From Comamonadaceae bacterium (GTDB lineage: Bacteria; Pseudomonadota; Gammaproteobacteria; Burkholderiales; Burkholderiaceae_C), in assembly GCA_947447355.1 (NCBI GenBank), contig CANFJF010000006.1, positions 25,258-89,257 of the forward strand: a DNA stretch of 64,000 nt, written 5' to 3'. Below, in pieces: positions 53,832 to 62,095 of this stretch. Positions within the stretch are counted from its first letter, which is position 1. Each line of letters begins with the position of its first letter. The position numbers and the translations under genes were made by a program. The notes beneath the pieces are model-generated. The model searched no databases. It saw only the letters and a list, made by a program, of their open reading frames with translations, and had not been told where the DNA came from.

Positions 53832-54286
53832 GGCTGGCTCGCGCCCGCAGGTGCGCTGTCTGCGGCGAATTCAAACTCTGGCACCAAGTCCAGTTCGGCC
53901 ACGCGCCACTGGCCGTTGACGGCTTCCAGCTTGGCGTGAACTACGGACAGTCGGAAGGGTCTGCTGATGGTGACAGCGCCCACTGTTTGCTGACCGTTGT
54001 CAAAGCGGTAGGCCGTCATGTAGGCCGTGAGGCTGGCCCTGGTCGGCTCTGACGCTGACAAAAATGTGTTGCTGATGACGTGGCGAATGCGCTGCGTGGT
54101 TGGGCGCTTGGAGAGGGCTTGCAGTATCTGTTCATGGCTTGTGAGCAGCTCGCCTTGGCGCTTCCAGATGCACTGCGGTTTGAACAACTCAACCAACTGG
54201 GGGTACTTGGCTTCATCCAAAAAATAGAACAGTTGGTGAATCAGTTGGGTGCCGGCGCTCAGCGTCGATGCTTGGGGAGTGCTCAA
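53828..54286 (-). CDS. NTF2/SnoaL-like family protein
   Basis: 152 residues from a TTG start preceded by GAGG. Cone-shaped NTF2 fold: FYFLDEAKYPQLVELFKPQC at the start, RHVISNTFLSASEPTRASLT and VVHAKLEAVNGQWRVAELDL later, typical of SnoaL-like proteins. Such proteins are isomerases, dehydratases, or small subunits of dioxygenases; the role here is unknown. First gene of the operon that is read towards 46.5 kb. Confidence 0.75.
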   Translation of the reverse strand: MSTPQASTLSAGTQLIHQLFYFLDEAKYPQLVELFKPQCIWKRQGELLTSHEQILQALSKRPTTQRIRHVISNTFLSASEPTRASLTAYMTAYRFDNGQQTVGAVTISRPFRLSVVHAKLEAVNGQWRVAELDLVPEFEFAADSAPAGASQP

Positions 54287-54481
54287 AGGGTGCCTCAGAC
54301 TATTTTTAGGATGAGCCAGCGCAGCATGGCCTGGTTAATTCGTGATGTTATCGGTATGGCAAGCGTCGCCATAGCCTCAAAATGGAATAGTATTGTTCTC
54401 GAATTCGAAACAGTGAGGGCGCGGATAAGACCCCCGCAAGGCACGTGCAAAGCACTCACAAGCGACAAGAAATGAGGACAC

Positions 54482-55387
54482 ATGGACCGACTCAGGGCAA
54501 TTGAAATCTTCGCGGAAGTGGCGCGTGGACGCAGTTTTACCGCCGCGGCGGAGCGGCTTGGCATGGCGAAAGGCAACGTCACCAAGCACGTCAAATGGTT
54601 GGAGGACAGTCTGGGGGCGCAATTGCTGACACGCACCACTAAGAGCGTCAGCCTGACTGAAGCTGGCTTGTTTTTGCTTGAAGGCGGGCAAGAGCTGTTG
54701 CACCGTTTTGAAGAAGTTGAAACCCGGGTTCGCGGCGCTGTCAGTGCGCCCAAAGGCTTGATCCGCATCGGCACGCCACCGTCGTTTGGTGCCGCGCATT
54801 TGGTGCCCTTGATCACGGCGTTCTCGGACTTGAACCCTGACATCAAGTTCGCCATGCACCTTGACGACGGACGGGTCGACATCGCCGGCGAAAGCTTGGA
54901 TCTGTCGCTGCGGATTGCCCCGTCTTTGAAAGACACCAGTCTGGTCGCGCAAAAGCTGGGCAGTGTGCCGCAACTGCTGGTGGCGTCAGCGGCGTATCTG
55001 GCGGCAAGAGGCATGCCCAATTCGGTGGACGAATTACTGCAGCATGACTGCCTCGTCAACGCCTTGAAGTCGCCGACCAGTTACTGGGGCTTCACCGGAC
55101 CGGAAGGTCAAACGTCGATCCGCGTGACCGGTTCTATGCGCGCCAATTTTGGCGAGCCTTTGCGCCATGCGGCCTTGCTCGGGCTGGGCATTTCGATGCA
55201 CCCCAATTACATGGTGGCGAAAGACATCCAAGAAAAGCGACTCAGCATCGTCTTGCCGACTTATCGGCCGACTGGGCTCGACATTTATGCGGTGTATCCC
55301 AGCCGGCGAAACATGCCGGGTCGGGTGCGGCTGTTTCTGGAATTTCTCAGGGAGCGTTTTCAGAACACCGCTGAATGGCAAACCTAG
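54482..55387 (+). CDS. LysR-family transcriptional regulator (divergent from the 46.5-54.3 kb operon)
   Basis: 301 residues, ATG 54482 after ATGAGGAC. HTH region MDRLRAIEIFAEVARGRSF and AAERLGMAKGNVTKHVKWLE, effector domain with IRIGTPPSFGAAHLVPLITA. It is divergent from the NTF2-MAR-TauD operon with 195 bp between, the standard LysR arrangement, so it probably activates that operon. It is of the CrgA-like type (HTH with few arginines, Gly-Asn-Val in the recognition helix). Confidence 0.9.
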   Translation: MDRLRAIEIFAEVARGRSFTAAAERLGMAKGNVTKHVKWLEDSLGAQLLTRTTKSVSLTEAGLFLLEGGQELLHRFEEVETRVRGAVSAPKGLIRIGTPPSFGAAHLVPLITAFSDLNPDIKFAMHLDDGRVDIAGESLDLSLRIAPSLKDTSLVAQKLGSVPQLLVASAAYLAARGMPNSVDELLQHDCLVNALKSPTSYWGFTGPEGQTSIRVTGSMRANFGEPLRHAALLGLGISMHPNYMVAKDIQEKRLSIVLPTYRPTGLDIYAVYPSRRNMPGRVRLFLEFLRERFQNTAEWQT

Positions 55388-55388
55388 G

Positions 55389-56462
55389 TCAAGACGTCGG
55401 CACGGCCCGCTGATACTGGACGGGCCACGCGGCTTGACCTTTCAGTTCTTGTGCCGCACGCAAAGGCCAGTACGGATCCAGCAGCAAAGCGCGGGCGAGC
55501 AAGATCAAATCGGCCGATCCATCCAAGAGGATTTGTTCCGCTTGACGTGCTTGCGTGATCATCCCGACCGCCGCCGTGGCCATATCCGCTTCGCGGCGTA
55601 TGCCCTCAGCAAACTGCACCTGAAAGTTGGGCGCCATCTTGCCCTGAGACTGGGGCGTGATGGAGCCGCTGGAGCAGTCGATCAAATCTACCCCGGCAGA
55701 CTTCATCAATCGGGCCAGCTTCACCGACTGCGCCAAGTCCCAGCCGCCTTCGATCCAATCCGTCGCTGACAGACGGACAAACAGCGGAAACCGTTCTGGC
55801 CATTCGGCGCGAACCGCATTGACGATACGCATGGAAAAAGCCACGCGGTTCTCAAAAGAGCCGCCGTAGCAATCGTCGCGGTGATTGGCCAGTGGCGATA
55901 GAAATTGGTGTGCCAGATAGCCGTGGCCCATGTGCAGTTCAAGTACTTCGAAGCCGGCCGCCACGCATCGGCGCGCCGCCGCTGCAAATTCGTCGCAGAC
56001 TTGCGCGATGTCTTGCTCGGTCATTTCGCGAGGCATCAAATAGTCATCTTTGAACTGAACCGCGCTGGGCGCCAAGGGTTGCCAACCGCCATCAGTGAGT
56101 GCGACGGCTTTGCGGCCCACCCACGGCACCTCCGTTGAGCCTTTGCGTCCGGCGTGCGCGATTTGGATGCCGGGGACGGCGCCTTGACTCTTCATAAAAG
56201 CAGTGATGGGTCGAAAAGCGTTGACCTGCTCGTCATTCCAGATGCCCAAGTCGCCATGCGTGATGCGTGCATTGGGGGCGACTGCCGCGGCCTCAACGAT
56301 CACCAACCCGGCGCCGCCAACTGCCCGACTGCCAAGGTGCACGACATGCCATTGATTCGGCAAGCCATCGGTCGCCGAGTACTGGCACATGGGTGAAACC
56401 CCGATGCGATTTTTAAGGGTGATGCCGCGCAACTCGTAGGGTGAAAACAGGCGTGTAGACAT
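55389..56462 (-). CDS. Old Yellow Enzyme family NADH:flavin oxidoreductase (YqjM-type)
   Basis: 357 residues, TIM-barrel FMN enzyme reducing activated C=C bonds. NRIGVSPMCQYSATDG with its Cys is the mark of the thermophilic-like (YqjM) class, followed by HVVHLGSRAVGGAGLVIVEA, IQIAHAGRKGST (substrate-binding His pair) and HMGHGYLAHQFLSPLANHR. Convergent with the LysR gene, only 1 bp between the stops. It may reduce an enoyl or enone intermediate or an oxidised nitro compound. Confidence 0.9.
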   Translation of the reverse strand: MSTRLFSPYELRGITLKNRIGVSPMCQYSATDGLPNQWHVVHLGSRAVGGAGLVIVEAAAVAPNARITHGDLGIWNDEQVNAFRPITAFMKSQGAVPGIQIAHAGRKGSTEVPWVGRKAVALTDGGWQPLAPSAVQFKDDYLMPREMTEQDIAQVCDEFAAAARRCVAAGFEVLELHMGHGYLAHQFLSPLANHRDDCYGGSFENRVAFSMRIVNAVRAEWPERFPLFVRLSATDWIEGGWDLAQSVKLARLMKSAGVDLIDCSSGSITPQSQGKMAPNFQVQFAEGIRREADMATAAVGMITQARQAEQILLDGSADLILLARALLLDPYWPLRAAQELKGQAAWPVQYQRAVPTS

Positions 56463-56638
56463 GGTCGTGGAATAGATGGAGTGAGCTCAGATGAACAGGG
56501 ACTTAAGCGTTTTCCGTATTGTATTTACCCCGGTTTGAATTTATATTTATTAACTTTGAACGGTAGGCGCAATCAGTCAATGAATGAAAGATGTGGACCC
56601 TGTTCAAGCGTATGGTGGCAAATGCAAAAAGGAACGCT
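56463..56638. other. Divergent promoter region of the OYE gene and TTT/enolase operon
   Basis: 176 bp, with an AT-rich patch at about 56515-56565 (TTTGAATTTATATTTATTAA). No perfect inverted repeat longer than six bases was seen. Promoters for both directions are expected, but I could not assign hexamers with confidence. Confidence 0.5.
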
Positions 56639-57628
56639 ATGAAAACAAACACATCTCAACAATGGCGGCTCGGTGCACTTGCCACCTTCATCGGCGTGAC
56701 ATGCTGGGTCAGTCAAGCCGTTGCGCAATCGGCCGCAGAGCGCTACCCCGAAAAGCCCATCAAGATCATCGTGCCTTTCGCACCAGGTGGGTCGGTGGAT
56801 GTTGTTGCCCGCGTCATTGGCCAAAAAATGCAGGAGCGTTGGGGCCAGCCGGTGATCATTGAAAGTCGCCCAGGCGCCAGCACATTGATTGGCACGACGG
56901 CTGCGGCCAAGTCACCCGCGGACGGCTATACCTTGATTGTCTCTGTCAGCAATCACACGACCAACCCGGCGATGCGGGCAAAAATGCCTTACGACACGCT
57001 GAAAGACTTTGCGCCGATTAGCTTGGTGGCGCGTACGCCGATCGTTCTGTATTCCAATCCGGATGTCCCTGCTCAAAATTTGAAAGAGTTGGTGGCGTTG
57101 GCCAAAAGCAAACCGAACACGCTGAATTTCGGTTCTGCTGGCACTGGCAGCATGACGCACCTGACGGCTGAGATGTTCAAAATCAATGCCGGTATTGAGA
57201 TGACGCATGTGGTTTACCGCGGTGGTACGCCGGCCTTGACCGACGTGATCGCCGGACATATTCCCATGACTTTTGCAACCGTCGGTCAAGCGCTACCTCA
57301 ATACAAGGCGAAGCAGGTGAAGGCCTTGGGCATTTCTTCTGCCAAGCGTTATCCATCGGTGCCCGAGATTCCGACCTTTGCCGAGCAAGGTTTTGACTTG
57401 GTGGCGACAGAGTGGTATGGCTTGCTGGCACCTGCCGGCACACCGCCGGACATCGTTGCCAAACTCAATGCTGAAGTCCGCCGTATCGTTTCGCTCCCCG
57501 GCCTTGGCGATCGGCTGGCTGCGATTGAACTGGTCAGCTCCACACCGGAAGAACTGGACAAATTCATCCGCAGCGAGATGGACCGATGGACGCCGTTGAT
57601 TCGCAAACTCGCCATCAAAGAAGATTGA
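56639..57628 (+). CDS. TTT (Bug) family periplasmic receptor 5
   Basis: 329 residues from ATG 56639 with AAAGGAAC upstream. Signal peptide to about AVAQS. Family marks RYPEKPIKIIVPFAPGGSVD, SRPGASTLIGTTAAAKSPAD and VYRGGTPALTDVIAGHIPMT. First gene of an operon in which receptors alternate with enolase-superfamily enzymes. The ligand is probably a sugar acid or hydroxy-dicarboxylate, by analogy with what those enzymes dehydrate. Confidence 0.92.
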   Translation: MKTNTSQQWRLGALATFIGVTCWVSQAVAQSAAERYPEKPIKIIVPFAPGGSVDVVARVIGQKMQERWGQPVIIESRPGASTLIGTTAAAKSPADGYTLIVSVSNHTTNPAMRAKMPYDTLKDFAPISLVARTPIVLYSNPDVPAQNLKELVALAKSKPNTLNFGSAGTGSMTHLTAEMFKINAGIEMTHVVYRGGTPALTDVIAGHIPMTFATVGQALPQYKAKQVKALGISSAKRYPSVPEIPTFAEQGFDLVATEWYGLLAPAGTPPDIVAKLNAEVRRIVSLPGLGDRLAAIELVSSTPEELDKFIRSEMDRWTPLIRKLAIKED

Positions 57629-57672
57629 TCGATGACCTGTCGATCAATCCCTGTTAACTTGAAGAAAAACCA

Positions 57673-58764
57673 ATGACTATTCGTTCCGTGACTGCGATTC
57701 CCGTGAGTGTGCCCTTTGAAATTGGTGCACCCAAACCCATGTTGGCTGGCAAGCCGCGACAAATGGACATGCTGCTGATTCGTATTGAGACCGATCAAGG
57801 CGCAGTCGGCTGGGGTGAGGGTTTTGGCTTTGCCGTCTGGCCATCCACCAAAGCAGCCATCGAGAGTTTGATCGAGCCTTTGGTCGTCGGCCGTGACGAG
57901 GCTGACATCAGTGGCTTGTTGGCGGAATTGGGTCGCAAGCTGCACCTGTTGGGGCGCACCGGACCAGTGGTTTATGCACTCTCCGGATTTGAAATTGCCT
58001 TGTGGGATCTGGCTGGAAAAGCCGCCGGAAAATCGGTTGTCGATTTGTTGGGAGGCGCACAGCGTGACGGTGTCCCAAGTTACGCCAGCTTGATGCGCTA
58101 CACCGACCCGGAGGCCGTCGCCAGAAATGCGGCAGCGGCTGTGGCGCAAGGTTTCAAAGCCATTAAATTACACGAAATCACCTTAGAGCCGATTCGGCGC
58201 GCCCGTGAGGCGATTGGCCCTGATGTCCAGTTGATGGTGGACGTCAACTGTGCCTGGAGCGTTGAAGAGTCCCTCGCCATGTGCCGGGAAATTCGAGCGC
58301 TCGACATTCTCTGGTTGGAAGAACCGGTGTGGCCACCGGAAGACCATGGCGGTTTATCCCGGGTTCGCCGGGAGGGACGCATCCCGACGGCCGCGGGCGA
58401 GAACGCCTTGGGTTACATGGATTTCAAAGGCATGTTCGCTGCCTGTGCGGTCGATTACGCACAACCCAGCGTGACCAAAATCGGCGGTATTTCAGAGTTC
58501 ATGCGCGTGGCGGCTTTGGCCCGTGAAGCCGGTGTGACGCTGGCGCCGCACTCGCCTTACATCGGCCCCGGTCTGGTGGCGACAGCGCATGTGTTGGCCT
58601 CGATGAAGGAAGACATTTTGCTGGAGTATTGCTACTGTGAAACTGAGGAAAACCCATTAGGTGCGTCCGTCCAAGTTTCTCAAGCGATGTTCCCTGTGTC
58701 GAACGGCCCCGGTCTGGGTTGCGACCCTGACTTGAAACTGCTGGCCAAACACACGATTAAATAA
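57673..58764 (+). CDS. Enolase-superfamily enzyme (mandelate racemase/muconate lactonizing type), MR-A
   Basis: 363 residues; two domains, N-terminal capping domain and a C-terminal barrel. Mg ligands are Asp190 (MVDVNCAW), Glu216 (LWLEEPVW) and Glu243 (AAGENA). Deviations: the catalytic K-x-K is K165-L-H167 (IKLHEI), and the QPD motif whose Asp pairs with the catalytic His is QPS (Ser266). His293 (PHSPY) remains. It should dehydrate or racemise a hydroxyacid, but by a changed residue set. Closely similar to MR-B at 59767. Confidence 0.88.
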   Translation: MTIRSVTAIPVSVPFEIGAPKPMLAGKPRQMDMLLIRIETDQGAVGWGEGFGFAVWPSTKAAIESLIEPLVVGRDEADISGLLAELGRKLHLLGRTGPVVYALSGFEIALWDLAGKAAGKSVVDLLGGAQRDGVPSYASLMRYTDPEAVARNAAAAVAQGFKAIKLHEITLEPIRRAREAIGPDVQLMVDVNCAWSVEESLAMCREIRALDILWLEEPVWPPEDHGGLSRVRREGRIPTAAGENALGYMDFKGMFAACAVDYAQPSVTKIGGISEFMRVAALAREAGVTLAPHSPYIGPGLVATAHVLASMKEDILLEYCYCETEENPLGASVQVSQAMFPVSNGPGLGCDPDLKLLAKHTIK

Positions 58765-58780
58765 AGATAAAGAGATTCCA

Positions 58781-59767
58781 ATGTCCATTCCGAAAAATAT
58801 TCAGCAGCAAGTTTTTAGATTTGCAGCGTGCCTCGCTCTCAGCGCAGGGCTGATGACCAGTTCAACGGTTTTAGCGCAAGTGGGCGTGATTCAAATGGTC
58901 ATCGCATTCCCGCCTGGCGGACCCTCAGATCAGTTGGCGCGAATTTTGAGTGAGCAATTGGGCAAGGAGTTGAATCAAAAAGTGCTGGTGCAAAATCGCC
59001 CGGGCGGTAATGGGGCTCTCGCGGCTCAGTTCGTCACGAGCGCGCCACCCGATGGCAAAACAATCTGGCTGACCACTGCCGGCGCAGTGTCGATCAACCC
59101 GGTTCTGTATCCTGAACTGGCCTACGACATGAAGAACTTTGCACCGGTTTCGCTGGTGGTGAACAACCGGGAAATTCTGGTGGTCAATCCCAAGAATGTC
59201 GCAGCGGATGGCGCTCAGTTTGTTCAAAATGCGATGAAGCCCAAGGAGATGACCAACATTGCGTCTTCAGGCATCGGCAGCATGCCCCACATGGCGATGG
59301 CCTTGTTGGCTGAATCGACCAAGGTGCCCTTCACCCACATTCCGCACAAAGGCGCAGCGCCCGCCATCACTGACTTGATGGGCGGCCATGTGGATGGATT
59401 TTTTGGCGATGTACCGGGTGTGTTGCCTTTTATTCAGTCCGGAAAATTGAAAGCCATTGGCATCGCCGCACCGCACAGGCATCCGCTTTTTCCAGACGTG
59501 AAAACCTTTGACGAAATGGGCATCAAAGGGATGGATTTGAATAATTGGAGCGCTGTCTATGTCTCCAAACAAGTGCCTGCCGCGGTAGTCAATGACCTTA
59601 ATCGCGCGATCCGACGGGCACTTGAGAACCCTGCCGTCAAAGCAAGACTCAGCGCAACCGGAACAGATCCGCAGGCGTCCAGCCCAGATGAACTGGCCGC
59701 TTTGGTGCAGAGCGACCTGGCGAAGTGGACGCGCATTATCAAAGCCTTTGACATCAAGCCCGAATAA
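58781..59767 (+). CDS. TTT (Bug) family periplasmic receptor 6
   Basis: 328 residues. Signal peptide with a longer leader, cleavage near VLAQV. It lacks the usual YPxKPI opening: the mature N-terminus is QVGVIQMVIAFPPGGPSD. NRPGGNGALAAQFVTSAPPD and HIPHKGAAPAITDLMGGHVD are normal for the family. Its stop overlaps the next start by one base (TAATG). Sits between MR-A and MR-B, as a second receptor in the same transcript. Confidence 0.9.
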   Translation: MSIPKNIQQQVFRFAACLALSAGLMTSSTVLAQVGVIQMVIAFPPGGPSDQLARILSEQLGKELNQKVLVQNRPGGNGALAAQFVTSAPPDGKTIWLTTAGAVSINPVLYPELAYDMKNFAPVSLVVNNREILVVNPKNVAADGAQFVQNAMKPKEMTNIASSGIGSMPHMAMALLAESTKVPFTHIPHKGAAPAITDLMGGHVDGFFGDVPGVLPFIQSGKLKAIGIAAPHRHPLFPDVKTFDEMGIKGMDLNNWSAVYVSKQVPAAVVNDLNRAIRRALENPAVKARLSATGTDPQASSPDELAALVQSDLAKWTRIIKAFDIKPE

Positions 59768-60867
59768 TGACCATCCGATCTGTACAGGCGATCCCCGTCA
59801 GCTTGCCTTTTGAAATGGGCGGGCCTAAGCCTTTGTTTGCGGGGATTCCCCGGCAAATGGACATGTTGCTGGTGCGTGTTGAAACCGATGCCGGACTGGT
59901 CGGCTGGGGCGAGGCATTTGGTTTAGCGGTTTGGCCGGCGACGCGTGCGGCCATGCAGCAGCTGATCGCCCCTTTGGCCATTGGCCGAGACGAAGCCGAC
60001 ATCGCTGGTATTTCTGAAAGTATTCAGCGCACCCTGCATCTGTTGGGGCGCACCGGTCCGGTGATGTTTGCGCTGTCTGGTTTGGACATTGCGCTGTGGG
60101 ACTTGGCTGGTAAGGTCGCCGGAAAACCGTTGTCGGAGATGCTCGGTGGCGCGCGGCACACGAGTCTTCCCGTTTATGCCAGCCTGATGCGTTATGGCGA
60201 CTCTGCGCTGGTCGCACGCAATGCTGCGGCAGCCTGTGCGCGGGGGTTTCAGGCCATCAAGTTGCACGAGGTCCTCACGCAACATGTGGTTGCGGCCCGC
60301 GCAGCTATAGGACCGGACGTCGCGTTGATGCTGGACACCAACTGTCCCTGGACGGTTCAACAATCTTTGAGTATGGCCGATGAGCTTCGGCCCAGCGAGT
60401 TGTTATGGCTGGAGGAACCAATTTGGCCACCGGAAGATTTTGCCGGCTTGGCTCAGATCCGGCGCGAGTCTGGCATTCCCATTGCGGCTGGCGAAAACAC
60501 CATGACGGCACACCATTTCGGTCAAATGTTCGAGGTGGGGGCGGTGGACTACGCCCAACCCAGTGTGACCAAAATCGGTGGTGTCAGCGAGTTCATGAAA
60601 GTGGTGGCTATGGCTGGGAAGCATGGCATTCCCGTCATGCCGCACTCGCCATACTTTGGCCCGGGCCTGTTGGCGACGTTGCACATGACAGCCACTTTTT
60701 CACCGGAGACCATGATCGAATATTCCTACGCTGACTTGGGCGCAAGTCCTTTAGGAGCGGCTATTGACGTTCACAACGGACGCATCAACGTTCCGACCGG
60801 ACCCGGACTGGGCTGCGACCCAGACCCCGATGTCGTTGACAAGTACAGATTGGACGGCACCCCATGA
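59767..60867 (+). CDS. Enolase-superfamily enzyme, MR-B (paralogue of MR-A)
   Basis: 366 residues and strongly similar to MR-A along the whole length (shared LLGRTGPV, DIALWDLAGK, IKLHEV, AQPSVTKIGG, MPHSPY-GPG). The same deviations occur: K165-L-H167 in place of K-x-K, and QPS in place of QPD. Mg ligands are kept: Asp in MLDTNCPW, Glu in LLWLEEPIW, Glu in AAGENT. A tandem paralogue with an interposed receptor gene suggests duplication of a receptor-enzyme unit and divergence to related substrates. The stop overlaps the next start (ATGA). Confidence 0.88.
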   Translation: MTIRSVQAIPVSLPFEMGGPKPLFAGIPRQMDMLLVRVETDAGLVGWGEAFGLAVWPATRAAMQQLIAPLAIGRDEADIAGISESIQRTLHLLGRTGPVMFALSGLDIALWDLAGKVAGKPLSEMLGGARHTSLPVYASLMRYGDSALVARNAAAACARGFQAIKLHEVLTQHVVAARAAIGPDVALMLDTNCPWTVQQSLSMADELRPSELLWLEEPIWPPEDFAGLAQIRRESGIPIAAGENTMTAHHFGQMFEVGAVDYAQPSVTKIGGVSEFMKVVAMAGKHGIPVMPHSPYFGPGLLATLHMTATFSPETMIEYSYADLGASPLGAAIDVHNGRINVPTGPGLGCDPDPDVVDKYRLDGTP

Positions 60868-62036
60868 CCGCAAGCAGTTTCTCGCCGTTGACGATTGAGC
60901 ATCGGCCCGTCGTCATTCGCCGCATTGAGTCGTTCGTCTACCGTGCGCCTGTCGACAAGCCAGTGGTTTCAACGTTGGCCAAAATCACAGAGCGGGTGTC
61001 GCTGCTCGTGCGCATAGAAGATCAAGATGGGGCCTTTGGTTGGGGCGAAATTTACAGCACCTTGCCGTCTTATGGTGCTGAGCACCGTGCCATGGTGTTG
61101 CATCTAACCATCGGGCCTTTGTTGCTGGGCCAGCAGGTCCGGAACCCAGCCAAATTCTGGGAGATGGCCACGCAGAAAACGCATGCGATGACGGTTCAGA
61201 CGGGCGAGCCCGGCCCTATGGCCGCCGTGTTGGGTGGGCTGGATTGCGCCTTATGGGATTTGTTTGCGCGCAAAGCAGGGCAGCCCCTGTGTTCGTTGCT
61301 GGGCGCTGCGCCTCGCCCTGTGCCGGCGTATGCCAGTGGTCTGAATCCCGCCGATGGACCTGAGGTGGTGGCGGTTTCTCGCGCCAATGGTTTTCGTGCC
61401 TTCAAGCAAAAAATCGGATTTGGAGAAACCTCTGATTTGTCAAACCTTCAGCGCATCCGGGATGGCATGGCTGACCACGAGCGACTGATGGTCGATGTGA
61501 ACCAAGGCTGGACCTTGGCGCAAGCCCTTCACATGGCGCCATTGCTCGCGCCTTTTCAACTGGACTGGGTCGAAGAGCCGCTGATGGCGGATCGGTCTGC
61601 CGACGAGTGGCTTCAATGTGCCGTGGCTTTTTCTGCCCCATTGGCCGGTGGTGAAAATTTGCGCGGAGCCGCCTTTGCAGAGCAATCGCAGTGGCTGGAT
61701 GTGATTCAACCGGATGTTGGTAAATGGGGCGGCATCACGGGGGGATGGTCGGTGGGGCGCAACGCCTTGGCCGCTGGAAAGCGCTATTGCCCGCATTGGT
61801 TGGGCGGTGGTGTTGGCATGATGTTTTCAGCTCATTTATTGGCTGCTGTTGGCGGTCACGGGAGCCTTGAAGTGGATGTCAATGAAAATCCGCTGCGTGA
61901 CGTCTTGAGTCAGCCTTACCCGGCGCTGCTGAACGGGGCGATTGTTTTGTCAGACCAAGCGGGCATTGGCGTTGAACCGAATTCGGCCATGGCCGCAAGG
62001 TGGCTGGTGAATCATCAGGAAACTTTCAGCCATTGA
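60864..62036 (+). CDS. Enolase-superfamily enzyme, MR-C
   Basis: 390 residues, more distant from MR-A and MR-B. It keeps the classical mandelate-racemase set: K181-x-K183 (FKQKIG), Mg ligands Asp211 (VDVNQGW), Glu237 (VEEPLM) and Glu264 (GGENL), Asp284 (IQPDVGKWGG) and His311 (CPHWLGGG). So it can carry out both R- and S-face proton abstraction, as in acid-sugar dehydratases and racemases. The N-terminal extension of about 20 residues is unusual. Substrate unknown. Confidence 0.88.
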   Translation: MTASSFSPLTIEHRPVVIRRIESFVYRAPVDKPVVSTLAKITERVSLLVRIEDQDGAFGWGEIYSTLPSYGAEHRAMVLHLTIGPLLLGQQVRNPAKFWEMATQKTHAMTVQTGEPGPMAAVLGGLDCALWDLFARKAGQPLCSLLGAAPRPVPAYASGLNPADGPEVVAVSRANGFRAFKQKIGFGETSDLSNLQRIRDGMADHERLMVDVNQGWTLAQALHMAPLLAPFQLDWVEEPLMADRSADEWLQCAVAFSAPLAGGENLRGAAFAEQSQWLDVIQPDVGKWGGITGGWSVGRNALAAGKRYCPHWLGGGVGMMFSAHLLAAVGGHGSLEVDVNENPLRDVLSQPYPALLNGAIVLSDQAGIGVEPNSAMAARWLVNHQETFSH

Positions 62037-62095
62037 TCTGCGTTTATTTTCTCTTCCCTTTTTCAATTCGAATAACTATTTTCAGGAGATACCGT

